Of a stretch of DNA of 64,000 nt, positions 1-13,203 are shown piece after piece (positions within the stretch are counted from its first letter, which is position 1; each line of letters opens with the position of its first letter). The DNA lies in NCBI GenBank assembly GCA_034509735.1, contig JACGWO010000005.1:32456479-32520478 (forward strand), read 5' to 3'. The notes under the pieces were generated by a model. It made no database searches, was not told the origin of the DNA, and was given only the letters and a program-made list of their open reading frames with translations. The translations under genes were made by a program, and so were the position numbers. The DNA is from Sesamum alatum (lineage: Eukaryota; Streptophyta; Magnoliopsida; Lamiales; Pedaliaceae).

Positions 1-234
1 GGGCAAGATCTAGCAACTTCTTATAGTTGTCTCTTTCGTGTGGTTCTAATGGAAAGTGAAGTAACATTCTCTCTCTGTGAAATGAAGCAAATTTTAGGGA
101 CATTTGGGGAGGGAAGATGTAGCAATCTGTAGAAAATAGGGATCTCCTGGCAGTGGAAAAGTTTTTTATGCCAAACTATTTTTAAGAGCCTCTTCTTCTA
201 ACTACATGTATGCTGATGAATATATGTGACTCAG
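1..234 (+). other. Intron sequence of the FAB1-like gene at the left edge
   Basis: No coding frame joining the downstream exon was found here. A branchpoint-like ctgat sits about 20 bases before an acceptor ending at 234 (actcag). The stretch is read as the 3' part of an intron of the FAB1-like gene whose upstream exons lie outside the window. The acceptor could also be three bases later, because cag is repeated. Confidence 0.6.
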
Positions 235-2872
235 CAGGAATCAATCCAGAAAATTGTGAACAAGGAGGCAAAGAAAGGCCAACCTATCATTGATATTCTG
301 GAGCTCAATCGACTCCGAAGACAACTAATCTTCCAGTCTTACATGTGGGACCACCGCCTAATATATGCAGATAGTCTAGATGTTGAGAACCAACCCGATG
401 ATATGGAGGTTACCTCTTCAGAGCCCATTCAGAAACCGCCCGGTGATACTGAGAAGAATCTTGGCAGAAATGCCCCAGTTAAGATTAGTAAACTTTTAGG
501 TAATTCTGCTGCAGATACACAGCCTGAACCAAATCCCAATCATGGGGTAAGTGATATGCTAAACAATCACTCTGAGATCAGCCATCAAAGAAGCAATGTT
601 TTTTGTAACTCTGATCATGGAAATCAAGACCCACTTGCACTTTCTCATGGGACACAGGCCACTGGTCAATCTGATCCTCTGGTATCTGGTGTTACTGTTC
701 GTAGAGCACTCTCTGATGGGCAAGCTCCTATCTGTATATCAGATACCCTTGATGCAGCATGGACTGGTGAGAGTCACCCTTGTACAGGAATCCCCAAAAA
801 CAACAGTTTTTCTGGATTAGTTGAAGCACATACTTCATCTACCATTCGAGTATCTGACAAGTTGGATGTGGAAGACCATAAGGATGATCTTACCATGTCT
901 AAGGTGTCTCAGTCACCTTCAGTGGCGTCAACCAAAGGTTCGGATAATGCGGAAGATGCTGTAAGCTGGTTGGGTATGCCGTTTGTAAGTTTCTATCGAT
1001 CGTTAAACATAAATTTTTTAGGGACTGCTCAGAAATTGGATAGACTTAGTGAATATAATCCAAGATACATTTCGTCATTTCGGGAGTCGGAACTCCAAGG
1101 TGGGGCGCGGTTGCTCCCACCTGTGGGAGTTAATGACACTGTTATTCCGGTGTATGATGATGAGCCAACAAGTATTATATCTTATGCGCTCGTTTCGCCT
1201 GATTATTTTGTCCAGCTTTCGGATGAGCCTGACCGGCCAAAGGACGCTGCAGAGTCTTTGTTTTCTATGCAGTCCCTTGATGCTGGGAGTTTTCCGTCAT
1301 TTCATTCTTTGGACGAAATGCTGGAGTCTTACAGAAATCTCGGATCTGGAGACGAGAGCCTTTTACCATTAGCAAGTTCTCGTAATTCCTCGTTTTTGGA
1401 TCCCGTCTCACATACAAAAGCTTTGCATGCCAGAGTGTCTTTTGGGGATGATGGACCTCTTGGGAAAGTCAAATACAGTGTTACCTGTTACTATGCTAAG
1501 CGTTTTGAAGCCTTGAGGAGGATATGTTGTCCATCTGAAATGGATTTTATTAGATCCCTTAGCCGCTGCAAGAAGTGGGGAGCACAAGGTGGCAAGAGCA
1601 ATGTCTTCTTTGCAAAAACTTTGGACGATCGATTTATCATCAAGCAAGTTACAAAGACTGAGCTGGAATCCTTCATCAAGTTTGCTCCTGGTTACTTTAA
1701 ATATCTTTCTGAATCAGTTGGCTCGCGCAGTCCAACATGCCTGGCAAAGATACTTGGGATTTATCAGGTATATGTCAAATGGAATTGAATTCAACTTTAT
1801 TGAATTGATTATGGTTTTCTAATATTTGCACAAATAAGCAATTGAGTTTATTTAGAGGTTCACCACTAGCATAAACAATCTGACCTGCTTTGTTCATAAT
1901 CCATAATACACATAATCTTACACATGTTCAAGCTACTTTTCTCTAAGCAATACTGCCTTGCCAACTTATGACACAAGAAAATTTATGTCATATGCGTGTG
2001 AGAAGGTTCTGTTTTGAACTTCCAAATTTTTTGTTCCTCTTGGTTGGATATAATTATTTGTTTGTGTGCTATCAGAAGTAGAACTGATAATGGATGTTGT
2101 GTGCTTTGTCTAATCAATTTTCTATGTGCGCTGTAGCATAATTTTCTGAAACGCTGTTGGTGATTTTTCTGGTGTTCTATTAAAAAAAGGTTACATCGAA
2201 ACATCTCAAAGGAGGGAAGGAAACGAAAATGGATGTACTGGTTATGGAGAATCTTCTGTTTGGAAGAAACATTACAAGGCTTTATGATCTAAAAGGATCT
2301 TCCCGATCACGGTATAATCCTGATTCTTCTGGAAGTAATAAGGTTTTGTTGGATCAGAACTTGATTGAGGCGATGCCTACTTCTCCAATTTTCGTCGGAA
2401 ATAAAGCCAAAAGACTATTAGAACGAGCAGTCTGGAACGATACTGCTTTCCTTGCTGTAAGTTTGCACCATCTTCTTTTATCATTGATTGATGAATATAA
2501 ACCACCTCTTTATATTCATGGAACTTTCTATGGCAGTCAATAGATGTGATGGACTACTCGCTCCTAGTTGGGGTCGATGAAGAGAAGCACGAGCTTGTTC
2601 TTGGAATTATCGACTTCATGAGACAATATACATGGGACAAGCACCTCGAAACTTGGGTTAAAGCGTCGGGTATCCTTGGCGGACCCAAAAATGCTTCTCC
2701 AACCGTAATTTCTCCAAAGCAATACAAGAGGAGATTCCGAAAAGCCATGACCACCTATTTTCTGATGGTTCCTGATCAATGGTCACCTCCGACTCTCATG
2801 CCCAGCAAGTCTCAGACCGAGTTGTCCGAAGAGAGCTCACAGCAAGGGCAAAGCATGACTTCCGCTGAGTAA
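235..2872 (+). CDS. FAB1: 1-phosphatidylinositol-3-phosphate 5-kinase, FAB1/PIKfyve type (C-terminal part, 5' truncated by window)
   Basis: Makes phosphatidylinositol 3,5-bisphosphate from PI3P on late endosomal/vacuolar membranes, controlling endosome maturation and vacuole shape (family knowledge). Three exons are visible: 235-1767, 2190-2456 and 2537-2872, with clean GT-AG borders, together 711 residues. The first holds a linker (QSYMWDHRLIYADSL, then a low-complexity serine-rich region, then WLGMPF) and the start of the PIP-kinase domain (KYSVTCYYAKRFEALR, NVFFAKTLDDRFIIKQV). The second carries the catalytic-loop signature ITRLYDLKGSSRSRY. The third carries VMDYSLLVGVD and IIDFMRQYTWDKHLE, then a short polar tail. 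FYVE and chaperonin-like domains would lie upstream outside the window. Which paralogue (FAB1A, B, C) cannot be decided. An apparent GTG start near 226 is intronic. The domain is intact, so a working kinase is expected. Confidence 0.95.
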
Positions 2873-3496
2873 CAATCTCATTCATTTGTATATTTCAAAC
2901 CTACAACATCCAAATTGCATTCCATCGTTGTTCATATATTAGTTTACCCTATTTTTTCTATTCTTTTGGAATCCATTTCCTCCCGAATTCTCTTTAGAAT
3001 GAGAATTCTTGATTGTTTCTTAGGAAAATTGCAAAAAGATATGGCAGTTCCAGTCCACTGCAAAATCTCCTGGTCTAAATATTGGACGACCTCCTAGAAA
3101 AAGTTATTTTTGTACACATGTTTTCTGTTGTTATCTTCTCTCCCATGTTTTTGTACTTGGAAGAGTCCAAGTTGTACATGGAATGGAAACATGTTGGTGT
3201 AGTTTTTGTATAAATGAGGTTTCTGAATCACTCTTCAATGTTTCTGCACATTTTCAATTTCTTGATCTGTTTGTCCTAATCCATATCTACTAGCAGAAGC
3301 TAATGAAAAACATCGTGGATTCTGTTGTGCATATCTATCTGATCACAGAAAGAGAATAAAAGCTGTGACAATTGAAGACTTCTTCTTATTCACACTGGAG
3401 ATTGTGGAGAGAAGAATTCTTGTTAAGTATACATCGCAACATCTACATCATCAGTATATGTTGTCTGAAGCCAACCAAGTACTCCTAGTTTTTTAC
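2873..3496. other. Convergent 3' region between FAB1-like gene and small plastid-protein gene
   Basis: About 620 bases between two stop codons facing each other. It should hold the 3' UTRs of both genes. No other coding signal was seen; short open frames here lack support. Confidence 0.6.
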
Positions 3497-4163
3497 TTAA
3501 CAGAAATTGTTGATTCCATTACAGTTAAAATCCTTGTGTTCTGCTACTCCTTTGTCTGCTGCACTGCTACTCAAGTCATTCTCATCACCCACATGAAGCC
3601 AACATCTTTGCAGCATGTCTATTATCTCAACATCCCTGCTCTCACAAATCAAACAACAATCACTTTCTAGTAATTGTAAAAAAGCGAACGAAACGACCAT
3701 TCAAGAATATAATCACTACCCATCCGACAGATCGGTCTGAGTCGATTCAAACTCAGAATTGCAGAAAAAACACAACCCTTTTAAGTCCTATGTTGCAAGA
3801 AAATCCAGGTACCTTGAATTACAAGTAAATCTTGATATCTGGTGATGAAAACGAGGACCCTCATCGTACCCTTCACATGTTATCTCCCCATTTTCATCTT
3901 TATAGCAAACAATACCAGCCGATCTATCTTCAAACACCTGCAACAATCAGCAAAAAAACAACATTAACAGATCAAAACTCTTGAAAAAGTAGTTGAATGA
4001 ATCAGACACACACCTTTGTCTTGTGATGATCAGATGATTTGATCTGAAGATGAACTGATGAGATATGGTGATTGCCGGCAGTTGCACACATCACCAGTCT
4101 ACTGTTTCTTGGTGAAGCAGCAGCAGCAAGAGGAGGTGAGAAAAGAGAAAACCTTATAGCCAT
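3497..4163 (-). CDS. Small conserved plant protein, probably plastid-targeted, function unknown
   Basis: Hand-built three-exon gene of 137 residues: exons 4014-4163, 3813-3937 and 3497-3635 on the minus strand, all GT-AG, lengths 150+125+139=414. The start is the ATG ending at 4163. Residues 1-30 (MAIRFSLFSPPLAAAASPRN) are rich in Ser/Ala and basic residues with almost no acid, like a chloroplast transit peptide. The core is acidic and conserved-looking: VFEDRSAGIVCYKDENGE, then CEGYDEGPRFHHQ. The last exon reads EIIDMLQRCWLHVGDEND and ends in a polar tail. The R codon at the second junction is split AG|G, which supports the model. I do not recognise a named family with certainty. It lies tail to tail with the FAB1-like gene. 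No transmembrane segment is seen. Plastid targeting is inferred from composition only. Confidence 0.75.
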
Positions 4164-7100
4164 TAAAATCACAAAAATAAAAAAGCAGCAAGAAACTAAC
4201 TATGCAAGAATGAGAAGTTGGTTTTATTCTTTATTCTAAGGTTGTGGGACTTAATTGGAGGGATGATGGACCAACATTATATTATTTTATGTAGATGTAG
4301 TAATGAAATGATTGATTTAAGGTTGGGGGTTTTTTGTCTTTAATCTTAATAATAATACAAAAAACTATTAATTAAATTTGGAAACCAAAAAAAGAAAAAG
4401 GGTTTTTCTTACTGTTGGTGTCTAATCAATAATGCATTATTATCTTCTTAGGTTAAAAAATAGACATTGTTTTTGGTGGGGGTGGGCTCCATTCAGCTTA
4501 TCTTCAACCTGTTTGATGACAACCTGACTCATCTTAATTGGTGGGCTTGGTAGGAATGATTTCTCATTTCATCAAAATTTCTTTCTGGGTTTTTTTCTTT
4601 AATAAGTTTTTATGAAATGAGAATATGTTTGGATTAATTAATATTTTAATAAAATTGTATTTTATATTGAATTGTGGTGTCAGATCAATATATTTTCAGT
4701 GAAAATACGTATAAACAAACATATTTCACTTTAATTATTGTTTCAAAAACTAAAAATTAAAAATGAAAAGATAAACAAACAGGGTGGTAAATTGAAAAAG
4801 CAATAAGTAAACTCATGTTTGCATGATTGAAGACAATGAAGAAATAATTAAACCTTCTGGGTTGTTTCTTACACAGTACACTTAATTATTTGTCTGAGCC
4901 ACGCTTTATAGCTGTAGTAATTTCAAATCTACTTGGAATTGTTCTTCGTGCACGCTTGACATGGTCGCCTACACATCTATTAGGTGTCATATATATTATC
5001 ATTTACATCATCTTATGTTATCTACAATCAGTGAGACAATAACTCAACAATATTTATATTCACATATATGAGTTAATTTATATTATCCTCTTTGTAATAA
5101 TGTTTTTGTGTGAGCGAATCACGTAAAGTCTTCGTGTTAGAATTTCAAAGATGAGGTGATTAAGTGGACGTGCGGTGAAAGTGATTTATATATTGAGATT
5201 GAGTGAGCGAGAACATCACTCTCGAGTATTCGGTGATTTTATTCATCGTATGAATAAGGAACAATTACATCGTTCTCTCTTAAAGTTTTGTGTAATTACA
5301 TAGAGACGCCATTTGATTTGGAAAATTATGTTTAGTACTTCTAACGTTATTTTTCATCTATCAGAATTCACGAGATTTGGTGATATCAACAATAAAAATT
5401 GAATGAAAATATATATTTACCCAATCGACTTGTTACTGACTTATTGCCGATTAAACAAATATGCTCTGACTAAACTACCTTTACACATTTTCAACTTTAT
5501 AATGATAGTTTAGTAAGAAAAAATTTGTTTAACTTATAATAAGTCTGCAAGTCAATCAAAGGTAGATACAGATTCTTATTCAACCTTTTTGTTGATGCAA
5601 CAACTCTTACAAACTCTACTAAGGATTGATCATTTGTCGGACGGAATGATCTATGTATAATTATATTAAATTGAGATGACGGTGTAATTATTCCTATAAA
5701 TAATGATGAAGCAATTTCATATTAAAAAAGTAAGTCCATTTTATTAAAATAATAATAATAATAATTATTATTATTATTAAATAAAGAGTTAAGATCCCAA
5801 ATTCAGCTATGAAGAAGTCCTTGTTATGTGGAACATGTCTGGCTTTTGACAACCTCCAAGGGTGCCAATCGTGGTCTCCAACCTACCTCTACTTATTACA
5901 AGATTAATATATTTTTTATATATAAAAATATAATACCTATGTGAGTGAATAATAAGAACTGGGGCCCAACTCAAAGGACTAGATTGGGCTTTACTCTATG
6001 TGGAACCCAATTTAAAACTTTAGGAAACCTGCTATTGGACTTTAGGCGTACCAATAATTGGACCACTACTTCAAATTTATTTGTTATGATTGATCAATTT
6101 TATTTATTTAGTTTTGAATAAATTAATTACAATCACGATCTCAATTATTAACAATTATAATGATTAAGTATAGTGGTAATTAATATAAAAGTTAATAATT
6201 AATTAATAACTACTATTAAAATAAAAAAATAACTTATTAAAAAAATAATAATAATTCATGCGTTGATGTTACTTGGACCAATAATTTTATAGTCATGAGT
6301 AAAAATGTGTCAGTCGGGCCCAAGATCGAATTGACCCAATAAAAAGATGGGCTGGTTCAACCCAGGTACCTAGGATCGGCCTATCCCGGTGACCTAGGAC
6401 CACCTGGTCCTCAGCCAGGCTTAAGCCATTTTATTTTTTTTAATAATGCATGACATATAATTTTTGTTTTATTTTAAACGAATTATTCTTGTAGGTTCTT
6501 TATACTTTTGATTTTTTTTATTGTCTTTATCTACTACTATGATACTCCCTCGGATATTTTTTCTTAAAAGCCTACAAATAAGGAAGTGAGCCCCAATCAA
6601 ACAACCTAGCAGGTCAAGACCTGCTGGCCCTGAGTAGGCCCTTTGGCCCATAACTTGTATTCTTTCTACTAACCTGACAGGCCCAAAAAACGAGTTCATT
6701 CTAACAAGATGAGTCAGCATACAATAGGAATGCCATGTCATACAGGTAACTGACACCTTGGCATACATCATACTAAAAAATCTCCAACAAACTCCAAATA
6801 GTCCGGTTGAAATCAACTTCTCAAACAACTGGATTACAGAACCCGAATTATCGGACAGACTGGGCAATACTCAATTAAAAAGAGTCATATCTTCATCTAC
6901 ATAACCCCAAATCCAAAACTTTTTCGATTATTTAGCTAACACATGCAACTATCCAGCGGTGCATGATTTACCCTAATGACACTCCTGATCTTGCTCTACG
7001 AACATCTATAAAATGAGACAGTGTGCAGTCATTTTTGTAACATCTTACAACATTTACTCTCACACTCCAACTCTCACTCTCTCTCGGTTTCTAAGCTATT

Positions 7101-8306
7101 TTTAACTTACTTTTTGCTCTCCACACGAATTTAATTCAATTTTTTCATTATGTCTTTCAGTAAGAACATTACTAATTTAAGTATCAAAGAGCAACCCCTA
7201 TTTTGTAGTAAATAAAATTTCTTAACTATTCTTTTTCTAGTGAATAAATTTTTGTGTGATTTAGTTATTTATCTATTTCACAAGACACCATAAATTTAAG
7301 TAATTATTAAAAGAACACCTCAATTTCATAAACAAAAATAAAACATGCACATCTAAGCATCAACCAGGTCGGTCCATGGTTTAAAAATGGACCTAATTGG
7401 TCTCATTTAAAGGCCCATAACCACTCAAAGACCGATTATGAGTAGTAGTGGGCTGCTTCTAGACCGTTTTTTCGAATTGATTCATGCCTGTCCTCGACCA
7501 GCCAACCCACTATGTACCTTGAGTCATGAGGTATTAACTTCATCTATATCTATACTATTATAAAGAAAAGCGGTGTTGTGACACAAAATGACGGTTTTGA
7601 CACCGTTCTACCAATTTTTTGTTATTCAAAAAATGTCATTCAACTAATAAAATAATTACTTATTCAAACTTTCCAATTTTACATTAATTTAATTGTGCAA
7701 TTAATATATTTAAAATATAAAAATTATGTACTATATGCAAGCAGGAATGACATACCTCTATAAATAGTCAATTAAGTTATATCTGAATGACACGACTGTA
7801 ACATCTGCAAAAGTCCAAATATTGCACTTAATGGGAATATTTTGGGATTAAATTATACATGAGAGATCATATTTAATGATGTCAGTATCAATTTCATAAT
7901 ATTCTTAAAAAAAATCATTCAATTACTCAAGATTTTATTAAATCATTGATCAAGATAGAGTGGTAGAATATGTAAAAAGTATATAATAAAGTTCCATCAT
8001 GATTCCCTATTCAAGATACACAGAGTATTATATTCCAATGTAGAGTCCAAGAAAGAAAGAACCCCTCTCTGCAGACATAGTAAGACTATAAACACTAGAC
8101 TTGTATGATTTCGGGGGGAGAGCAGAGCTGTAGCTGTGCTGTGAACAGTTTTTGTCCTACACTTCCATTTCATATTACTCACTCTTCAACAGTAATCAAC
8201 AAGAACACAAGACACTTTTTTAACTACTCCTATTTAACCAAACTCCTCACTCACTTTTGCTGTAGCAACAAATGCAACCTGTTGTGTAAAGAATTCTTTT
8301 GATGTT
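4164..8306. other. Non-genic region, AT-rich, repeat remnants; remorin promoter at right end
   Basis: No credible coding gene. Contents seen: an AT microsatellite that is self-complementary (runs of aat then att, about 5745-5785), an LTR-like remnant (separate entry), and AT-rich unique-looking sequence. The last 250 bases before 8307 should hold the promoter and 5' UTR of the remorin gene. A 132-codon open frame on the minus strand at 6469-6867 falls inside the LTR-like remnant and is not credited. Confidence 0.6.
6540..7215. mobile_element. LTR-like remnant, copy A
   Basis: Shares an ordered series of short matches with 52550-53230: the words aacaagatgagtcag, then a stretch of the type tccaacaaactcc, then a TATA-like tataaaatgag (near 7008), a pyrimidine-rich leader, and actaatttaagtatcaaa near 7170. 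TATA followed by a C/T-rich leader and this ending is what LTRs of plant retroelements look like. No internal retroelement genes, clear TG/CA ends or target-site duplications were found. Orientation is inferred as plus from the TATA. Confidence 0.45.
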
Positions 8307-11199
8307 ATGGATCTCACTGGCAACAACTACTTGGAACCCTTTTCATCTCAAGGGGTAAGTAAATTTCCATCAAGATTGTTACTTTTTCTTGTTTTTGGGG
8401 TGAAAAAAATTGTGGGTTTTGATGTTTGTGGTGCAGGGAGAGAGTGGTGATGGATTGTGCAAGAGTAGGAGCATAAAGAACCCATTTTTGGATTCCTTTT
8501 CTGACCCTCTATGCAGGCTGAATCTCAGAGAAACCTCAGAGTTTGTCAAGTCATTTCCAGTGGGAAACAGGGGGTTTCTTGAGATTTCAGCACATAGGGG
8601 TGGAGATGATAATGGGGTAAGGAGAAATGTAGAAGCACCTCCCACTCCTGGGAGGCCTGTTTTCAGCTTCAGCAATGGAGGATTTTCAAGAAAGAGTTTC
8701 CCTTCAAAATGGGATGATGCTGAGAAATGGCTTGTTAGTGGGGGGACTTCTTGCCATGATTCTCCTGCTAATAACAATCATCATGGCTTGTTCTTCAAAT
8801 CATTAGATTCTTCAAAGATGTTCTCCAAGCAATGCAGTGGGTACAACAAGCCACAGCTAGGTGAGATCTTTTCTGAGAAATCAAGGGTTACTACTGAGGA
8901 GAAAGTTTCAACTTTTCAAGAGCTGGACCATCACACCTCATCAGCTAGAGCAGCAGCTATCAGTGGGGTGGTTTCACTTTCACCTACTGCAGATGTACTT
9001 CTAAAAGGTCAGAACTTTTGCCTTTTTTTTCTTTTCCCTCTAAAAGCCTTTTGATAGTAACAGTAATTGACTATGGCCCCCCATGTGTTTGATCATGTTC
9101 ATTAATTTTTGCTTCCTATGACCTGAAAATGAAATGTGTGTTTCTTGTATTCTAGAAAAAGGGTGTATTTCAACTTTATCCTATGGAATCTTGCAATATT
9201 CAACTCTTGGTTGAATTACAACTGTACTTTGTCCCAAATGTATGAAGATTTCAGTGTATTTTAACACTTCGCATGTTGATTTAACAAATGCAGATAAATT
9301 CCCAGATGAGGTGAATCCATTGAGTCCCAAGTTTGGATGCTCAGAGCCAATGCAAGAAGGATTTATATTCAGAAACGCTATGAAGAAATCAACAAGCAAC
9401 GTTACGACGTTAGAAGCGGTGCAGGAGGTGAAACACAGAGACATTGGCACAGAAATGACCCCTCTTGGCAGCTCCACCACTTCAAGATGCCCGACTCCGT
9501 TCAAAAGCACGTCTCCAGCCCGCCACAACACGCCGGCTAATAGGTCCGGCCCGTTGGCTCCGACTAGCATTGAAGGCTCAAACACCATTGACATGACACA
9601 GTTGCAAGAATGCCATTTAGCCAAGCTACATATTGGGTCGACACAGTTTGATTCCGTGACCTCGAATTGGAGTTCGAGGGAGGAGGAGGAGGAGGACGTG
9701 TCGAAGAGTCTTAGACACTTTGAGATGAGTAGCGAGTGCCGGAGAAGCGTTTCCGAGTCGAGGTCTTGCACGTGGGAAGAAGAGGAGAAAACTAAGAGCT
9801 GCCTTAGGTAAATGAGAAACCATTATTAGTTGGTTATAGTTCTTGGCAAAAATGGTGCACTAATCTCAGGTTAGTAAAATTTCAGGTACCAAAGAGAAGA
9901 AGCCAAGATTCAAGCTTGGGTGAACCTCCAGAGTGCAAAAGCAGAAGCTGAATCAAGAAAGCTTGAGGTATACATAATTCTCACTCTCATCACCATAAAT
10001 TGCTATTCCTTCATATGTTGTTCTTGGTGAGTTTCGGACATATTCACTTGTAAATCCTATCCGGGCATTAGCAAGAATTCGCCGTTAGGATGTTAATTCA
10101 TGTTAAACTACATAAATCGTCGTGTGCACGCCTAATTTTCTTTTTCCCTGTGAATTCAGATTAATATCCTTTAGCAAGAAAATGAATAACATATGAAGTG
10201 TATATGCAGTCAATTATCCATAAACTAGAAAAAAGAACTGTGTAAGTGGTCCAATTTTACTATAAGTTTACATAGAATCAAGAGAGCACACAGCCTGACA
10301 TAAAAATATTGAGATGTGACTAGAGAATGGCATGGATATAAGCAAATCTGAATACAATAATTCATCCCCTTGAATTATGTTGACTGACCATATATATATA
10401 TGCAGACTTTTATCAAGCTTATGTTTGTTTGGCTTCATCCACATTGAGCCACCCGCCCGACAACGACGCCCTTTACTCCCCGTGCCCGTCCTAATCTCTT
10501 TTGGACATAAATTAATGTGGTCACACTTTAGAAGTAGTAAGAAGAAAGAAAGATCAGTCACCAGTTTGTGTACCATAATATTTTATCTAAGACACTTAAC
10601 ATTGGAAATTCCAAACTCATGTGCTGTAGTACTATTGCATTTACAGAATTCTATGTAGTTGATGGGGTGTGTGTGTGTTATGTTTCCTCCGGTGAAATTC
10701 TTGGATGGCGTCGTCTGATGGAAACCACTCTCCCATGTAATAAAGGCCATTAGTCGACCGGTGACACATTACTACCCCATGGGCTCTCACACACACTCTT
10801 TCTCATATATATTGACATGCAGTTCAATTCCGACAGTATTGTCCTTAGCGTTCGGTATACATAAAACAGCAAAGGAATATATACATGTCGTCTACGGATC
10901 CCATCAGTAGACGGGTTTGTCTTACGCGCTTGTTGCACATCACATGCTAATAACAATATCGATCTATATTTCAGGTGAAAATACAGAAAATGAGATCGAA
11001 TTTGGAAGAAAAGCTGATGAAGAGGATGGCAGACGTGCACCGGAAAGCTGAAGAATGGAGAGCAGCAGCACAGTTTCAACACTCGGAGCAAATTCGGAAA
11101 GTCGGACAGCAGGCGCGCAAGGTGATGAATCGAAACAACTCACATTACTCAGGGCGAAAATCGTGCGGCTGCTTCCCTTGTAATAACCATCACATTTGA
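8307..11199 (+). CDS. Remorin family protein (long N-terminal region, group-6 like)
   Basis: Plant-specific scaffold of plasma-membrane nanodomains. Five exons: 8307-8354, 8437-9007, 9294-9807, 9886-9967 and 10975-11199; summed length 1440 gives 479 residues. The start is the first in-frame ATG (MDLTGNNYLEPF). Residues 17-370 are a disordered Ser/Thr-rich region with Pro motifs (PPTPGRPVF, RCPTPFKSTSPARHNTP) and an acidic stretch EEEEED. The remorin C domain spans about 378-470: REEAKIQAWVNLQSAKAEAE, then RKLEVKIQKMRSNLEEKLMK and RKAEEWRAAA, a coiled coil. The end KSCGCFPCNN has cysteines suited to S-acylation and a membrane-anchoring role, as in other remorins. The intron inside the C domain (9968-10974) is about 1 kb. 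Assignment to the long-N-terminus subgroup is from architecture. Confidence 0.9.
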
Positions 11200-12788
11200 G
11201 AATTGATGGAAACTGTTGAGAGAATATTTCAGCACTGAGGATTTGTGGCTTAATGACAAAAATCCAGGACATTAACCATAATATACTACTTGTTCAGTCT
11301 TGCATTCACATCATATTTGTCTGGAACTGGAAGGAAAAACAGTCTTTTTACAGGACTTGGACAAAATTTATTACAGTGATTAACTGTAACTACATGTGAA
11401 TTTCTGCGGGGTGAATGACATTTACTGAAAACTAGAGGGGTCAAAGAAAAAATTTCCAGCAGAGATAATTGTCAGGTATATAAATCACATGAAAATGGCA
11501 GACTCCTGCTGAATTCGGAATTAAGATGGTCCTACTTTTGTGATTATAATAAGTTGTGAGTTACGTTGCAGTAAATATTTGAAATTTATAATTTTATCGA
11601 GAAAATGCAGAAGTTGGTGGAAAACTGCTCGTAATATTTGATTTAAATCAGCTTAATTTAAATAATTTAAAAACATAAGTTGTAAATCAAAGACACTATT
11701 TTTAATATATTTTAAAGAAATACTGATGAATACCTTAAAATAAACTTATGCAAACTCATAAATTTGATGTATAACAAGGCGGATATATTTGGGGAGCGTT
11801 TGGATAGGTGAAAGTCGAAAGTGTAGTGTTTTAGTTGCCTAATTTGGTGTTGAAACTTCAAACGTATATAGCTTTTGATTCGAGGTGAGTTAAATGGCAA
11901 TTTACCCATCGTTTCGATCGTTTTCTTGAGGGAAGTCCAAACCCTTTGTTGTTCGTTGCGAAACTCAATCGTTTTGACCACTGTTAGGATGTTTTTTTGC
12001 ATTTTTATATTTTTCAGTCGACTTTAGTTAATTTTCATATGTTTATAGTTATTGTTTGAGCCTGATATTTTACCAGATTATTGCTATGATGTTAGGATAT
12101 TTTTCAACCAAAATTTGTGGATTTTTTTTAGATAATCCAAAATTTAACCCGTCTCAAGCTTATTTTACTTAAGTTAGGACCTGTTATTCTTTATTGCTTA
12201 AAACATAAAGCTTCTATAATCATTGCATTTAAAATAAAAAAAAAAGGGTTGATTGTATCAATCATTGCACTAAAATAATTAAAAATATGATTAATATTTC
12301 TTCAACCAAAAACATAGATTAAAGTGTAAAATTGGTATAAATAGACAAATAATCCTATTCAATAATCCAAAAAATCCTTATTCTTGTTTCCAAACAATGC
12401 AGAATAAACTATAAAATTGGAAGGAACTCGCAGGGAAGAATCCCACAATTTCAAAGAAACAAAAAGTGCTATTTCATAGATGTTTTAACAACTTAAATCA
12501 ATTTGGAGAGAGAGAGAGAGAAGAAAATAATCCAGTGTAGATTTGGATGCACCAAAATTGAGGTTGGAATAGAGAAACACGATTAAAACTCATAAACCGG
12601 GACTGGACAGGACAGGACAGGACAGAACAGAAGAGAAGAGCCCCCACCAGATTCTGAAACTGCAAGAATTTCCAAATTGGTCGTTTGGACCCAATCACAG
12701 CACAACAGAGTGTCACATTATGTTGCTACAAACACACACATTGACACCCACAAACAGACAACCAAAGATTTTTGCTTTTTTTTTTTTT

Positions 12789-13203
12789 GGTAAATTACAT
12801 CTATTGTCCCTAAAATTTGTTATAATTATAAATACTCCCTTGTTGTTTGAGAAATTACAAATACTCCCTGAGTTTTGTAACCGTCTAAGAAATAATCCAT
12901 TGTCATCCATTTTTATGGGTAAACTGACGAAAATGCCCTTATGCACTAAATAATTTTTTAATTTTTTCGGACTACAATGCGTAGGGAGAGGTTTTTTATG
13001 TTTTTTACACAGAGGAGGAATAATGCAATTTGACTCGGGTGACTTTTCTACAATTTTAATAAAAAAATTTAAGAGCAAAATGGTCAATTTTTGGCCTTTG
13101 ATTAAAAATTACAAATCTCATGGGATTATTTGTAATTTTTTAAATAATTAGTGAGTATTTATAATTATGTCAAAGCTCACGAGAGGAAAATATAATTTAC
13201 CCT
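12789..13203. mobile_element. Foldback (MITE-like) element, family 1 copy
   Basis: Starts ggtaaattac and ends taatttaccc, with inverted ends of roughly 45 bases (left ...tataattataaatactccc, right ...gagtatttataattatgtc). The interior shares phrases with 14262-14690 such as atccatttttatgggt and aaaatgcccttatgca. About 415 bp with no coding capacity, as expected for a non-autonomous element. Confidence 0.7.

Noticed and set aside
6469..6867. 132-codon minus-strand frame
   Set aside because: Lies across the LTR-like remnant, has no domain, and the matching copy at 52550 does not preserve it.
9181..9771. 196-codon open frame antisense to remorin exon 3
   Set aside because: It mirrors a well-supported coding exon, has no recognisable motif, and is explained by codon composition of the sense strand.
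10268..11091. Several 60-113 codon frames in the last remorin intron
   Set aside because: Intronic, mutually overlapping on both strands, no motif.
12713..13087. 124-codon minus-strand frame
   Set aside because: It runs through a foldback element and a poly-T tract; similar text is in other copies of the repeat without an intact frame.
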